64,000 bases of DNA, from assembly GCA_021397835.1 (NCBI GenBank), contig JAJFZO010000566.1:7932001-7996000 (forward strand). The letters run 5' to 3'. Each line of letters opens with the position of its first letter. Position 1 is the stretch's first letter. The translations under genes were made by a program, and so were the position numbers. Source of the DNA: Moringa oleifera (Eukaryota > Streptophyta > Magnoliopsida > Brassicales > Moringaceae). Positions 1-11,600 of the stretch are shown here, in pieces. Under the pieces are notes generated by a model. It made no database searches. It saw only the letters and a list, made by a program, of their open reading frames with translations, and was not told the DNA's origin.

Positions 1-785
1 TTTTATAATTGTTAATTTTATTTTTTAATAAATTTAGTTTATGTTAGATTATTTAAAAATAATTTAATTGTTTGTGATGTAAGATAAATAAGTTAATTAA
101 AGTTTTAAGGAATTTAAATAGTTAGGTATTAATTAAATTCTATAATCGTTAATTTTATAGGTTAATTAAAAATTTTGTTTATAGTAAATTAAATAAAATA
201 ATATTTTAATTAAAATATAATTTGGGATAAATAATTTAATTAGATTTTTATGAAATTTAAATTAGTCAAATATTAATTAAATTTTGTTATTATTAATTTT
301 ATTTATTAATAAAATTAGTTAATTTATTATTGATTACATATATAATAATTTAATTATATTGTAATTTTATGACATAAATAATTTGATTAATTAGATTTTT
401 ATGAAAATTTATTTACTTAGATGTTGATTAAATTTTGTTGTTAACTTTATTTTTTCAAATAAATTTAGTTTAAGTTAATTACATATTTACATATGGATGA
501 TTATTACTAATGTCGAAGAAATTTATTTATGTGTTAATCAATTAAATTAATCTATTATATGATAAACATAAAATGTTACTGTTAGTAAAGTTGGACTTCA
601 CACATATTCTTTAAATACACCGTTTGAGAATTATTAATTAACATGTATTATCGGTCACGTGTTTGTACGTGCATCAAAATAAATTGTTCAATAATAATTC
701 TTGAATTGTCTAGATCAAACAGTTTAGAAATGTAATATTTATGTGCAATACACATGTAAATTATTGTTCATTTTATTTTGTAAAA
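1..785 (+). repeat. AT-rich 5' leader of CACTA copy 1, repeated in copy 3
   Basis: This non-coding stretch aligns end to end with 47659-48440 in copy 3, with nearly equal length and scattered substitutions. It has no equivalent in copy 2, where the GC-rich segment runs almost directly into the sequence matching base 930 onward. It is dominated by AATTAATTAAATTT-like words and has no credible ORF. From 786 to 1180 the sequence is likewise non-coding leader and, from about 930, matches copy 2. Confidence 0.8.
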
Positions 786-1183
786 ATTTTATGTAGTATC
801 TCCTTTGTTCTTCGGGTACATACTGACGAATATGAGCATGTGCTTCGATTGAAAACACTAACTCATATTTATACATGCCATGTACTTGGAGAACTATGTG
901 AAAATGTAGTCAAAATTTTTACAAAATGAAAAGGGCAATCAGTTACTATATTGTGCTTCATATAAGTATACATTTCTGAATGATATAAGACCACTTACCT
1001 TTGAAGTTTGGATGGCATGCATAAAACGTTAAACAAGTCGTATTATAAGTCATGTGTTTTTTATGTGTCCTCGAAATTGTTTGATAATTATTTTATATTA
1101 TAATAAGTTTTCAAAGTATTAAAATTTTCAAGAGGCAAGTTTTTGGAAACTAGTTTAATTAGAACAACTTGATAAACAGAAAA

Positions 1184-1936
1184 ATAAGTACATTAAATCG
1201 CCAATGGATGTACTTCGAACTTATAGATGGATTCTTAAATAAAAATTTTTTAGATGGTATGGAAAATTTCATTCCGTTTGCTTATAGTCAATCGGTATTC
1301 ATGGATGGAGATAAGATAAGGTGTCCATATAATCATAAAAAGTGTCAAAACCGTCATTATGAAATTGTTGATGTGGTTAGATATCATTTAGCTAAATATT
1401 GTTTCGTATCGGGATATTATGTTTGAAATTGTCATGGGGAAAACGATGAGAGTTATAATAAAGGGGCAACTGAATATTATGTCGGGGAAGGATCTACAAC
1501 TGTGCTTGAAGTTAATACATATCAAACAATGATAATGGATATCGTTGGTCCGAAATTTAATCTAGAACATATGGAGGAATCCTCTAATCCAGACGCTTAA
1601 CATTTTTATGATATGTTGAATACTGCTAATCAACAATTATGGGATGAGTGTCAAAATCATTCACAATTATCTGCTATTGCTAGAATGATGAACACAAAGT
1701 CAGAACATTATATTTCGAAAAGATGCTATGATGATATTTGTCAATTAATGAAAGAGATGATGCCTATTGATAATCTCACGATTGAGAATTTTTACAGTAC
1801 AAAAAAATGCATGCAAGGTATGGAGTTATCAGTTGAAAAGATTCACTTTTGTAACAATGGGTGCATGATATACAAGGGTGGTGAAGACAATGAACTAAGT
1901 TCTTATAAGTTACTAGTCTTTACTTTATGTAATTAA
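1184..1936 (+). pseudogene. Transposase N-terminal exon (Transpos_assoc-like) remnant, copy 1
   Basis: The reading frame gives an RQWMYFELIDGFLN start, a cysteine/histidine cluster (IRCPYNHKKCQNRHYEIVD) and DVVRYHLAKY, typical of the Transpos_assoc domain before CACTA TNP2 transposases. It continues in the same frame to KIHFCNNGCMIYKGG, the zinc-ribbon-like lead-in to the core. Against copy 2 (ATGAGTGCATTGG) the start codon here is ATA at 1184-1186, so initiation is lost. Two in-frame stops follow: TGA at 1424-1426, where copy 2 has Trp, and TAA at 1598-1600, where copy 2 has Gln. Coding continuity ends near 1905, where an internal deletion joins this exon to intron-like sequence before the DUF4218 part. 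Clearly broken. Confidence 0.85.
1900..1930 (+). other. Internal deletion junction in CACTA copy 1
   Basis: Copy 1 follows copy 2 up to the codons for ELSSYK, then jumps into sequence matching copy 2 at about 21830, just before a shared intron-like tail (CTTTACTTTATGTAATTAAT). The missing block corresponds to roughly 21830-23380 of copy 2 and holds the entire Transposase_21 core and the start of DUF4218. Only 1-2 bp of microhomology is visible at the join. Confidence 0.8.
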
Positions 1937-1989
1937 TATATGTCATTGTACATGTTAATTATCTAATCATTGTTAATTATCATCATAGG

Positions 1990-2397
1990 TACTTACGGAA
2001 GTTGAAAAATAACATTAAGAATAAAGCAAAAGTGGAAGGCTTAATACGCAATGCATATTTTGTTGAAGAGGCATTATCATTTTGCTCACACTATTTCGAG
2101 CCACATGTTAACACACGACTTCAAAAATTGTTACGGAATGATGCTGGTGATTATGAGCTGAAAGAGCATGAAAAAAATATCTCGATCTTTAAACATCATG
2201 GTCAATCATTTAAAAAGGAAAAATCTAGGTACTTGACAGAGGAAGAATATCAAGTCGCACATACATATGTTTTGTTAAATTGCCTTGAGGTCGAACCATT
2301 CACAAAGTACATATTTGATAACTTAATCATAGCAATTGACGTAGGCATTCGCACATTAAAAATGTTCTTTGATAATGATCATCATTTTTCATACTAA
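1990..2397 (+). pseudogene. DUF4218-like segment of CACTA transposase, copy 1
   Basis: After an AG acceptor (ATCATAG at about 1983-1989), the frame reads YLRKLKNNIKNKAKVEGLIR and EEALSFCSHYFEP, the C-terminal half of the DUF4218 domain, then KHHGQSFKKEKSRYL and EEEYQVAHTYVLLNCLEVEPF, a signature linking DUF4218 to DUF4216 in CACTA proteins. The 131-residue stretch has no internal stop and closely matches copy 2 (21345-21740). With the preceding core deleted it cannot give a working transposase. The frame ends at a TAA shared in position with the exon end in copy 2. Confidence 0.8.
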
Positions 2398-2408
2398 TAT
2401 TTTGTAGG

Positions 2409-3320
2409 ATTTATATTTCTCAATTACGTGAACATTGTTCATGCATAATTGATTGTAAGGTCGACACTCATCTAGAGCTTCATTTTTTTAGTTGGTTTAA
2501 TCCATACATGTGTCCTTCTAATCTAATTTCTTGTTTGGTTAAATCATTTTTGGTTAGTGTAGTTAAATGATTCATTTTCTAATACTTATAGGTTCATGAT
2601 CCACTAAACTTTGTTAACTACAATTTTATCAAGGATGTTGTAAAAGGTACACTAAGGTCAATGAAATCATACCCAGGTTACTATGTCAATGGGTACAAAT
2701 TTTACATTAAAAGACACGATTCAGATAGAGCTACAATGAATAGCGGAGTCTGTATTAAAAGGTCCAATTGTAATGCAGATGAAAGTGACTATTTCGGTAT
2801 ATTGATGAAAGTGTTACAGTTAGAATATCTTGCATTACCAATTAAGAGAACTATTTTATTCAAGTGTGAATGGTTTGATTCTACACCGAATATGGGCATA
2901 AAAGTACATAAATCATATAATCTGGTGGATGTGAATCATACAAGAAGATTAAATAAGTATGAACCATTTATGTTAGCTTTACAAGCCGCTCAAGTTTATT
3001 ATGTTTTGTATCCAAGTTTAAAGTGCGATAAGCGTGATTAGTTGGTTGTTCGCAAGATAAAGGCCAGATCTGTCATTGAACTTCTAGACTCTAATTTAAC
3101 ATGTGGATCAAGCCAAGATGCATCTTATCAAGATGATGAGAGAGATATCCATCAAATTGAGAATAATATGGACGATCATCTTATATCTTTGAATGATCCT
3201 AGTGAAACATTAACAGATATTAATGAACAAGAAGAAAATATGTCAGATAAGCCAGATTTTGAAAATTATTTTACGGAGGAAGAAGACGAAGAATAAGAAG
3301 ATCTTGAACATGATGATTAG
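2409..3320 (+). pseudogene. DUF4216-like C-terminal part of CACTA transposase, copy 1
   Basis: RIYISQLREHCS begins the exon; after a 39-bp GT...AG segment (2553-2591) the frame resumes with VHDPLNFVNYNF and SMKSYPGYYVNGYKF, then ILFKCEWFDSTPNMGIKVHK and LVDVNHTRRLNKYEPF, which is classic DUF4216. The tail is very acidic (EENMSDKPDFENYFTEEEDEE). A TAG at 3039-3041 interrupts where copy 2 shows WWAICKIKAR, so the C-terminal acidic region is split off. From 3320 to 3518 lies an AT-rich spacer before the second gene. Confidence 0.8.
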
Positions 3321-3518
3321 TTTGTTTTTTTTAATTATTTAATGTACTGTTTTAATTATATAATCTATTATAAAAAATGTGTGTTGAACTGGTTATTCTT
3401 TATATTATCTTTTCATCATGCATTTCAGGGGATTTGAATTTGATTTTTAAGGAAGATTTTCTCGAATTTTTTATTAATTTATGAAACTAAATTTTATCAA
3501 GTTCATTAACATGATTAA

Positions 3519-5093
3519 ATGAGAGGCTGAGGGCGAAGAGGTGACTCTGGAGGGAGAGGTTTAGTATCTCGGAATGAGAGATCCACGATCTGTATCTTCA
3601 CTTCCACATATCCAGGATGAAGAAGAGGACATAGTTGACCATCTTTGCATGTTTCAGCCTTTTATGCCTTTGCTGCTACTAGAATGTCTAGCTTAGAGAG
3701 TATGCAAAGTTCAAGTAGACAATCGATTTACGTAAACAATAACACGTAAGTATTTATTATTATTATTTTTAATACTTTTTATCATTATCTTTATATATAA
3801 ATATTGTTAATATTTATTTATTATCTTATTTGACAAAATCGAGCCTTCGCATCAATGCTTTGCGAAGAATTATAAAATTTTTCAAGAGAGAGTTGATCCA
3901 TGTGGGTATATATAGAAGATGATTTCTTGGGAAACTAAAGAATTATATTATGAGGAATTCAAAGTATGTATAATTATTTACCAAACAAAATTCTATTCCA
4001 TTTTATCATACTTACTAACATTTATTTTTGCTGCAGAAATATTTTATATGGGACGAGGCTATGGATGGCATGGTGAAGGTCGCATGGGGTGTTTAAGCTG
4101 CAGATTGATATGTTGATTTGATGTATGCATGTCATCATAAGGTGAAGAATAAGCCTTAATTTATCCCTGATACTATATGGGAGCAATGGCAAATATAATG
4201 GAACCGATCAAAGTACAAACAGAAGTGTGAAACTATGTCCCGAAATCAACGAAGTGAAAATAGTGGACCTGGGTCAGGTCCCTCTCGACATAGTGCTGGC
4301 TCATGTTCATTGTAGAACCATTGTCGACGCTTGGTATGTATGATATTCAAAATTTTTTAAGAAATATAAGTGAAAATGTTATGATTATTTATTATGTATT
4401 TTTTTTAGGCACGGGAGTTAGGTCATAAGCCGATTGCAATAGAGCTTTTTAAACGAACTGACACTAAAAAATTTAATCCTGATGAGTTCATAAATGAGCA
4501 TTCTAAAAAAAAGAAATGTAAGTTTATTGTTTTTAATATTTAATAAGTAACTTTAATTTTATCTTATTTTATTTCACTATTCGGTTCAGCTAATAAGTTA
4601 ACAAAATGCTTTATTTATTATAGGAACGGTTTGAAGAGTTGGTTGCCACAGCTTCTTAGCCATGGAGGGATCTTCAGATACACCTGAGGTAGACTACAAT
4701 AAGCTTTACTATGAGGCAGTAGGTGAAGAGGAAAAGTGTCGAGTGTACAGGCTTGGGAGTGAAGCTCTATCATAGTATTCAAGAGACAACTCTGGTAGTG
4801 GATGCCCTGTTGATGATGTAGCTATGCAAGATCTACGCTCTCAGATGAAAGCTACGAAAGAACGCATGGAGCTGGAGCGTAAGCCTATAGAAGAGCATAT
4901 GGAGGACGAGCGTAGGACTTTAAAAGAGAGATTAGAGGAGGAGCGTAAGGCTAGGGAGTATGATCGCATACGCTTCGAGATCGAATTACAAGAGTGTTTA
5001 TAAAAAGAAGTTGATATGGATGAACGCAGCCGCGGGATGAAGGCTCTCCTTTTGGGAAGCGGACGCCCAACACCGTCTAATAATTATATATAA
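3519..5093 (+). pseudogene. Second CACTA gene (Transposase_24-like, coiled-coil C-terminus), copy 1
   Basis: Begins ATGAGAGGCTGA: the fourth codon is a stop where copy 2 has CAA. It is Gly/Arg/Ser-rich at first. The frame later reads KELYYEEFK, then a 73-bp intron (3964-4036, GTATGT...CTGCAG), then the KYFIWDEAMDGMVKVAWG-type sequence and a FIPDTIWEQWQ block characteristic of the plant Transposase_24 (PF03004) family found beside TNP2 in CACTA elements. The C-terminus is a charged heptad-like coiled coil rich in EERMEE/ERRTLKERLEEE words and ends at TAA 5091-5093 after LLLGSGRPTP. In En/Spm the partner protein (TnpA) binds subterminal repeats; a similar role is inferred. Several further stops are present, so it is a pseudogene. 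Confidence 0.75.
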
Positions 5094-5189
5094 TTTCTTA
5101 TTTGAATATTGTATTTTACGATAATATAACACATAATCTTGTATTTATTATGTTTTATGAATTTTAATTTATTTATTTTTATTTAGTTA

Positions 5190-5635
5190 TTTAAATTTAT
5201 TTTTTATAAAAAATTAATTATATTAACGACAGATCCATCAGTTACTAATTAGTTTGTATTGAAGTCTCTGAGTTTAGCGACAGATTACTATTCAGTCGCT
5301 ATACTTAGTGACAGACATAAATCGATCATTGAAATAGCGATAAATTCTTGTGTGTCACCAAATGAATATGTTGCTATACTTTAGTGACTGAATTCTTTTT
5401 TCTCACTAGTTTAGCGATAGATTAATATTTGTTGCCAGTTTAGCGAGATCTTTAATGGTTTCTAATCTATCGCTACTTAAGGACAGATATAAAATTCATT
5501 CGTTAGTTTTTCTTGCGACAATAATTTCAACTACTAATTTTACCTATCATTAATCTGTCACTAAAAAATTTAGCGATAGATTGTTTCAATTTAGTGACAG
5601 ATTCATCGGTCGTTAAATTTAATTTTTTTGTAGTG
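5190..5635. repeat. 3' subterminal repeat array of CACTA copy 1
   Basis: More than 15 short direct and inverted copies of the word TAGCGACAGAT, with GTGACAG/CTGTCGC variants, run up to the terminal TTTTTGTAGTG. Such arrays are the transposase-binding zone of CACTA elements. The stretch 5310-5340 is the uninterrupted (empty) version of the site where copy 2 carries the hAT MITE. Bases 5094-5189 are AT-rich spacer. Confidence 0.9.
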
Positions 5636-8600
5636 CTAATGGATGCAAGCTCGTAAGCTAAGAAGCCCTTGATGGTACGAAATTAGACTGAATCCAATCG
5701 AATCACCTTGTGAGCCAAGCTAGGGCACGAGAAATTGATCCCATCGTTTCTTGTCCCTATTCATGATGAGAGTGGGAGAAGTGAAGTGAAGGTTGAGGAA
5801 GTCGCTTTTACAATGCGTGAAAGTATGGACCCAAGCAAATATGCTATTTTGTTTGGCCAATCCCAAACTCTACGTATTCATGATTGATAAGAATGTGAGG
5901 GGAATAGTCTTGAATGATGGAAGGAAGGATCCCCCCTCACTCAACAAACTACCTGTACCAATCTATCCTGAAAACATCCAATCGATCTAGTGTGTGCTAA
6001 TGACCTATCCCAGCAGGCAAATAGAAGGTCTTGTGCAAAAAACTGACTAAATGGCTATCCTTAACATGCAGCTCAACTCACGAAGAAGAAAAGAATAATC
6101 GAATTCGTTGTGGGGTTGGAATTTACTTTTTATTCGTGCTTTAGAGGTCAGTCACAGTTCTATAATCTATAATAGGATGTTCCTTAGATGTAATTTTATA
6201 ATCATCCTACCATTCTTGACTTTAGGAAGGAACAGAGTAAAGGATGACCTTACTCTCTTTCAAAGAAAAAAAAATACCTAAATTCTAATTGAGAAACTAT
6301 TGTAAATAGGTACTCCCTTGCTGGAGATCCTTTACTAAACCTCTAGAAAGCCACTTCTTCTATGTTTTGCTTTTCTATCTAAGGCTCTTTCAGAGTGAAA
6401 TCAATTCTGCTAATGTGCGTGGAGTTTAGATGAAATCAAGGCAGATCTCAGGGCTGCTGTTGGCCATGCCACTGTAGAATTGAGGGTTTATAACAACTTT
6501 GACAACTGTTTGTGAGATCTAGCAGATCATCCACTCTTCCCTAAAGTAAAGCAAGTTAACATTGAAAAGTTGCGTCAACTGCCTAGGTTTGTAGAAAAAA
6601 TGAATTAAAAGATGAGTTCCGTAGTAGTAGCTTTTAAGATGGTAGTCGAGGCTAGGATTTGGGAAGGATACATATGAGAGTAAGTCTGAGGAGAAATAGC
6701 CTTCCTATTTGCTGTTCTGGACCTAGGTTTAAAAACCTATTCATCTATCACTTCCTAGATGGAGCTTTGAAAAGAGACCTATGAATGCCTTGGCTCTAAG
6801 CCATATATACCACCGTACAATGGAGTATTCAGCCGTGCAACAACTTTCTTAACTGTTATGGCCTATTTTTTAGCGCATTCATTGCTTCGAGAAATTGGTT
6901 ATGAGCAAGGAAGCATTTGATTTGGCTCGTAAGGTTAAGGGGTGGCACAAGTTTTTGATTGCTTTTCTAATCTCTATTATATGTTTAATAGATCTGAATC
7001 TTGTGTTTATTGGCATAGACAGATCCATCTACCCTAACCCAACCTCCTTTCTAAAAAAAGCTTTAATTACTTTTCACTTATTTATACAATGAATGTTTGT
7101 TTATATCATTAACATTGATAATTGTATACAAATGGATAGCAATGGAAATTATGAGCATTCCTTTCTTAGGCCAAGATGGTCTCTTTCTTCCTTCCCCTAT
7201 TCCTGTCCTTCCCACTGTTGTTGATGGAGAAGCATTGAGCAAGGGAAGGAGTTGAGACAATCTTAGCTATAATCTCTATTCTTAGTGTCTTCCTCTGCTT
7301 TGCATAGCTGTGCATTGAAGGAGCACCTGTGGTGTTAGTAAAGGTATACGCTAGGCAGTTATAAGGCAATACCACTAGGGAAGCTGATTAAGGCATATAT
7401 TTTTTACCATCGATAACAAAGGGATTACTAATGATGAAATATACGAAAAATGGCAAAATACCATATTCTCCTTAACCTTTTGGAACCCATACATCTCTTT
7501 TAGGCACGATAAGGCTCACTTCATTCTTAAGGCTTAGGGTGCAATCTTTGATTCCAGTCGATGGCAAAAAAATTGATCGAAAAAGCCGATGTTAGCGTAA
7601 AGCATTCCCTAGAAAGAAAATAAGACAAACACAAAGGCCAACAACTCAAGCAATCTACCATTCTCTGTGTTGAAGAAACATGGGAAACAGAGGTGCGGTT
7701 CAAGTGCACTGGGTAGCAAGAATTCCAAATGAGGGATTGGAGGCGTAACTTTATCTTTCATTTGAGATTGGGTGGCCTCCCTTATTCATACTCCATATAA
7801 ACAGCAGGATTGGACTAAAAAGGTATTAAAAGCCAAGTATGTTGCTTAGTTTCATAGCTTCAATTCCAAATTGTCCGTATCATTGAAAACTTGTGATTCC
7901 CATCAAGTCAACTACTTTCTTTTAGTAGCTAGTCAGGTGAGAAGTAGGACAAAGACCTCAATCAGAATCAGAGAATTTCTCACTTGGCACTAACACTTTA
8001 TCTTTTGGATCGGATTCAACCCCAAAACTTGGTATGCAGAGGTTAAGCTTTTTTTTAGTTTTTTCTTAAAGGCAAAGTTAATTAAAGCGGTGCAGCTCCT
8101 AAGTACCATTTGTCTCCAAGCCTATCTCCCACCTCCTATTGGGCTTTTAATTCCATTTCTTAATCAACGGGCGATTTTTAAATGCTTTGGCCTAGGAAGC
8201 ACTATAGACTAACTTCCTTACAGGCAAAGTTAGTTGTAGAAGGTACAAACAATTCGATCTAGCCAGCAAGGTGAAGCATTAATCATAAAAAGAGATCGTT
8301 AGTTTAACTCTTCAATGATTCCTTCTCACATGTGCTTGTTACCTTTTCACCATGGTTGGTTGACTTCAACATTCTAGTCTACTCTTCCACCTTTACATGA
8401 AGTGATGGTTTAGTTTCCTTTAAAGAAATAAGGTTAGGCAAATTAACCATTAAAGAGCCATCGATCAATCGGGTAGTTCAAGTAGTCTCTGAGAAGAAAA
8501 ACAGGTCATTATTATTGTCTTAGCATCCCTGTGGAAAGGAATAGGATTAGAGAGGCTACTGTTGGTTCTGGTGATGGAGCCATTAAAGTTGAGATTGAAT

Positions 8601-11600
8601 TTCTTACAAGGCAATTAGGTTTTTACCATCTTTCAACACATTCGACATCCTTTTCATATGATATGTTCCCATCCATTAAAGAAGAGAAAGAGACCTTTGT
8701 TAGGCCTACCTCATTTTTGTTGTCTTTTGAATACTAAAAAAATAATCGAAGAAATAAGTAAAAAAGGCACGTTCGAACCTATCAAGCTTAATCAAATTCA
8801 ATTGACTGAGATTGGCGACAGACTTTTTACTCTTAAAAACTAAAGGATTCATAGGTTTTAATAAGTGAGGGGTTGGGCTTACCATGTTTAATAGAAGACC
8901 AGCCTAGCCAAGCCAATAATCAAAGCTTACCACAGGAGAACAAACCTCACTAAGAAAGACCTAGGGTGGGGCTCGTTGAAGAAACTCGATGGTCACATTC
9001 TTCTCTTTCCATATCATGGGTTATAGGCTCATCTTACAGAAATTATGTCCCAGCGCAATAGGTTGCTTTTACTAATACAGTAATGGCTTCTTGGTCAAGT
9101 CAGCCTCTTTTAGTTTGTCTTATGGATGGACTGGCCTTTTCCCCAATGGGGTCTAGCTTAAAGACAAGTAAGCTATTAAGACACACATAACCACCTTTTT
9201 CAGCTTACACGAAATGGTTATGGCTCTGGAATGTCTTTCTCTCAAATAAGATAAAGGCATAGCCTAGGCTAACATACTAAACTAGTCACAGAAAAAGGTG
9301 AAAAAGATGAAGGCTAAACCATTGACTGAAGGAGGGGTAAACACATATTCACCTTTGACTCTTTTTTTGCCAACTTACTGTTACTTGACCAAACGCTTTC
9401 TACGTCATTTAAAAGAGGGATTTAGGTCGTAATGTACTTTCAAAGAAACAGGGGACCAAGCTAAGAACCAATGGATTTTTCACTCCTTTCTTACTACTCA
9501 GTGCTTCTCTTTTGAATCTTCTTACCCCTTTGGAAGCTTAGATATTTCTTTTATAATTACCGCAGCTGCAATGGACAGGATAGGAATGGGTTGGAAAGAA
9601 GGAAAAAGCGCAATCTTCGCTTCCTTACTTCATGATAGCAGCTCTGTAACTTACTTTGACGTGAAAGCATATTTGGTCACTTTCAATTTCTGATCATGGA
9701 GTCGAAGCTCACTAACGACTATTGGGAATGCCTTGTACTAGCAAAATCATACGTACAATCCATTTTTCAAATAAAGAGTTCTAACTTTGTTCGCATGGCT
9801 TTGAAAGATGTATCAAAGATCCCTTCTCCATTAACCCATAAGCAAGGATGAAAAGGCAAGAAATAAGGAAGTGAGATAGTTGGCACACGCTGGTGAATCC
9901 AGTACGTAAGTCACTTTCATTCCCAACAGACCGACACAAAAAGATTGTTTAAGTTACTGTTTACACACATAACTCACTAGGAGGAGAAGTAAGGATTATA
10001 CTCCCTACTAAACTTGTTTAAAAGATAGAAAGATGGATGAGCCACTCTCTTTATCTGACTAAGCTTGGCCTTTACATGGGCACCTTGCCAACTGCGCCCT
10101 TTGCTTTGGTACTAGCATATATAAAGTAGTAGATCCCAGCTCTTTTTAGCTTTCTGTGGTGTGGCTCTTATAACTTCTAGTAACTATTATCTCCTTCTCT
10201 TTCCTTCTTCCTTATTCTTAGGGAATTGGATATAGAACCATTAGAAGCAAGAACATTCATTAACAGAGATGGATTGGCTTCGGTTGACCTTCATACTGTA
10301 GAAATGCTTGAAAAAGCTGTGATTCTAGTAAGCTCGTGACCACTCTCAGAGGTAGCTGGGAATAAAAGGAATAAGTGCTTAAAGCTAAGATCAGTTGCTA
10401 TTGGACTTCTTTCCTTGGCGAGAAGGTGTTAGCAAGGAAAACAGCCTGGTTGATTAAAGTAAAGGGCCAGGGTATAACGCTTTTATTTTGTTTTGTGGGA
10501 ATACCTACTTTTCAATATGGATATCGATGACTAAAGTCTCTTCCCGCGGTCTAGGCTAAGCCCAAAAGAGAAAAAAGAGAGTTAGATCCACAAGTGAAGA
10601 GACATTATCTCACAAATGAAAAAAAAAAAAGAGGTCACTTGTTTTAGTTAAGCAATCGTAGAGACCGAGAAGTGTTTGCAGCGAAAATTCTCCCTCTATA
10701 AGCCTTTTATAGGTAGAGCCAAAGAGAGTAATGAGAGGAAAGGAGTTCAAACCTGTCTCAAGGCCCATCTGTTGGGCCTATTCTTGCTACCTTACTTACT
10801 TCCTTAGTAGAGGTTGAGTTGAAGAAGCTGTGACGAAACAAGCTCTTACAGAATCAGTAGCTATTGAACCCCCATCTGTTAGAAGAAAGACTACTGGTAG
10901 TGGTTAGTCTTATCTTATTAGTAGTGGTCAGTAGGAAGAAGACTAGCTCTGGCATTCAAGCGTGAACCAGGTCTTGGATTTAGCATTGGTTGGGCATGGC
11001 ACTATTTGGGTTTAGGAAGAGAAAAGCATTGTTTAGCTTACGTTAGCTTAGATCCTCTTTAAGATGAAATGTAGAAAAGCCCTAATCAAAGATGAAAGTC
11101 TTCATCCAAGCAAAGTGGGAATACCTAGGAAGATCCAACGAATAACTAAGCCCATACCTAGCTCTAGGCTTTCAAGAAGAAAGCCCAAGCTCAAGGGCCC
11201 ATCTCTGTCATATCGTTAAGCCAAAAAAAAGAGAAAGCCTAGCCCTTAAAGCAAGCCTACTTCACCTTCACCTCCTTTTATATTTGATTCTTAATATGCT
11301 CTGAAGGCAGCTAGTGACTCAAGCTCTTTTATAGTGAAATCACTCTCACATAATTTAATGGTTCAGCTCAAGTTCAAATGGTATCTGGGGTGTATATCTT
11401 ATATGTTGTTCGTGAATTCATTTCAAGTTTTAAAGCATACTCGATCTTTTCTCTTTTAGTTGCTGCTTCGGGGAAAGAAGTTTCATTGGGGAAGGTGGTA
11501 TCTTCTAATTGATCATTTAAGCTTTTAGCTTAAAAGAGTGATTTTTGCTTGAACTTAGCTCGAGTAAGGCCGATAACTGGAGGAGAAGCCTTTATATGAA

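Larger units (their letters stand above)
1..5635 (+). mobile_element. CACTA element copy 1, core-deleted, 5' end outside window
   Basis: The right terminus reads TTTTTTTGTAGTG and ends at 5635, the reverse complement of a CACTACAAAAA terminus. It is preceded by dozens of TAGCGACAGAT-type subterminal repeats. Inside, in order, are an AT-rich leader, a Transpos_assoc-like N-terminal exon, DUF4218- and DUF4216-like exons and a second gene with Transposase_24-like features, all on the + strand. This is the order in CACTA (En/Spm) elements. The element is colinear, in opposite orientation, with copy 2 at 17444-24955, but lacks about 1.5 kb encoding the Transposase_21 (TNP2) core. The 5' terminus and GC-rich segment seen in copies 2 and 3 would lie left of base 1, so the target-site duplication cannot be tested; the three bases after 5635 are CTA. 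Non-autonomous. Confidence 0.9.

Noticed and set aside
6895..7092. 65-codon frame with a hydrophobic segment (FLIAFLISIICLIDLNLVFI)
   Set aside because: A hydrophobic stretch is common by chance in AT-rich DNA; no homology recognised.
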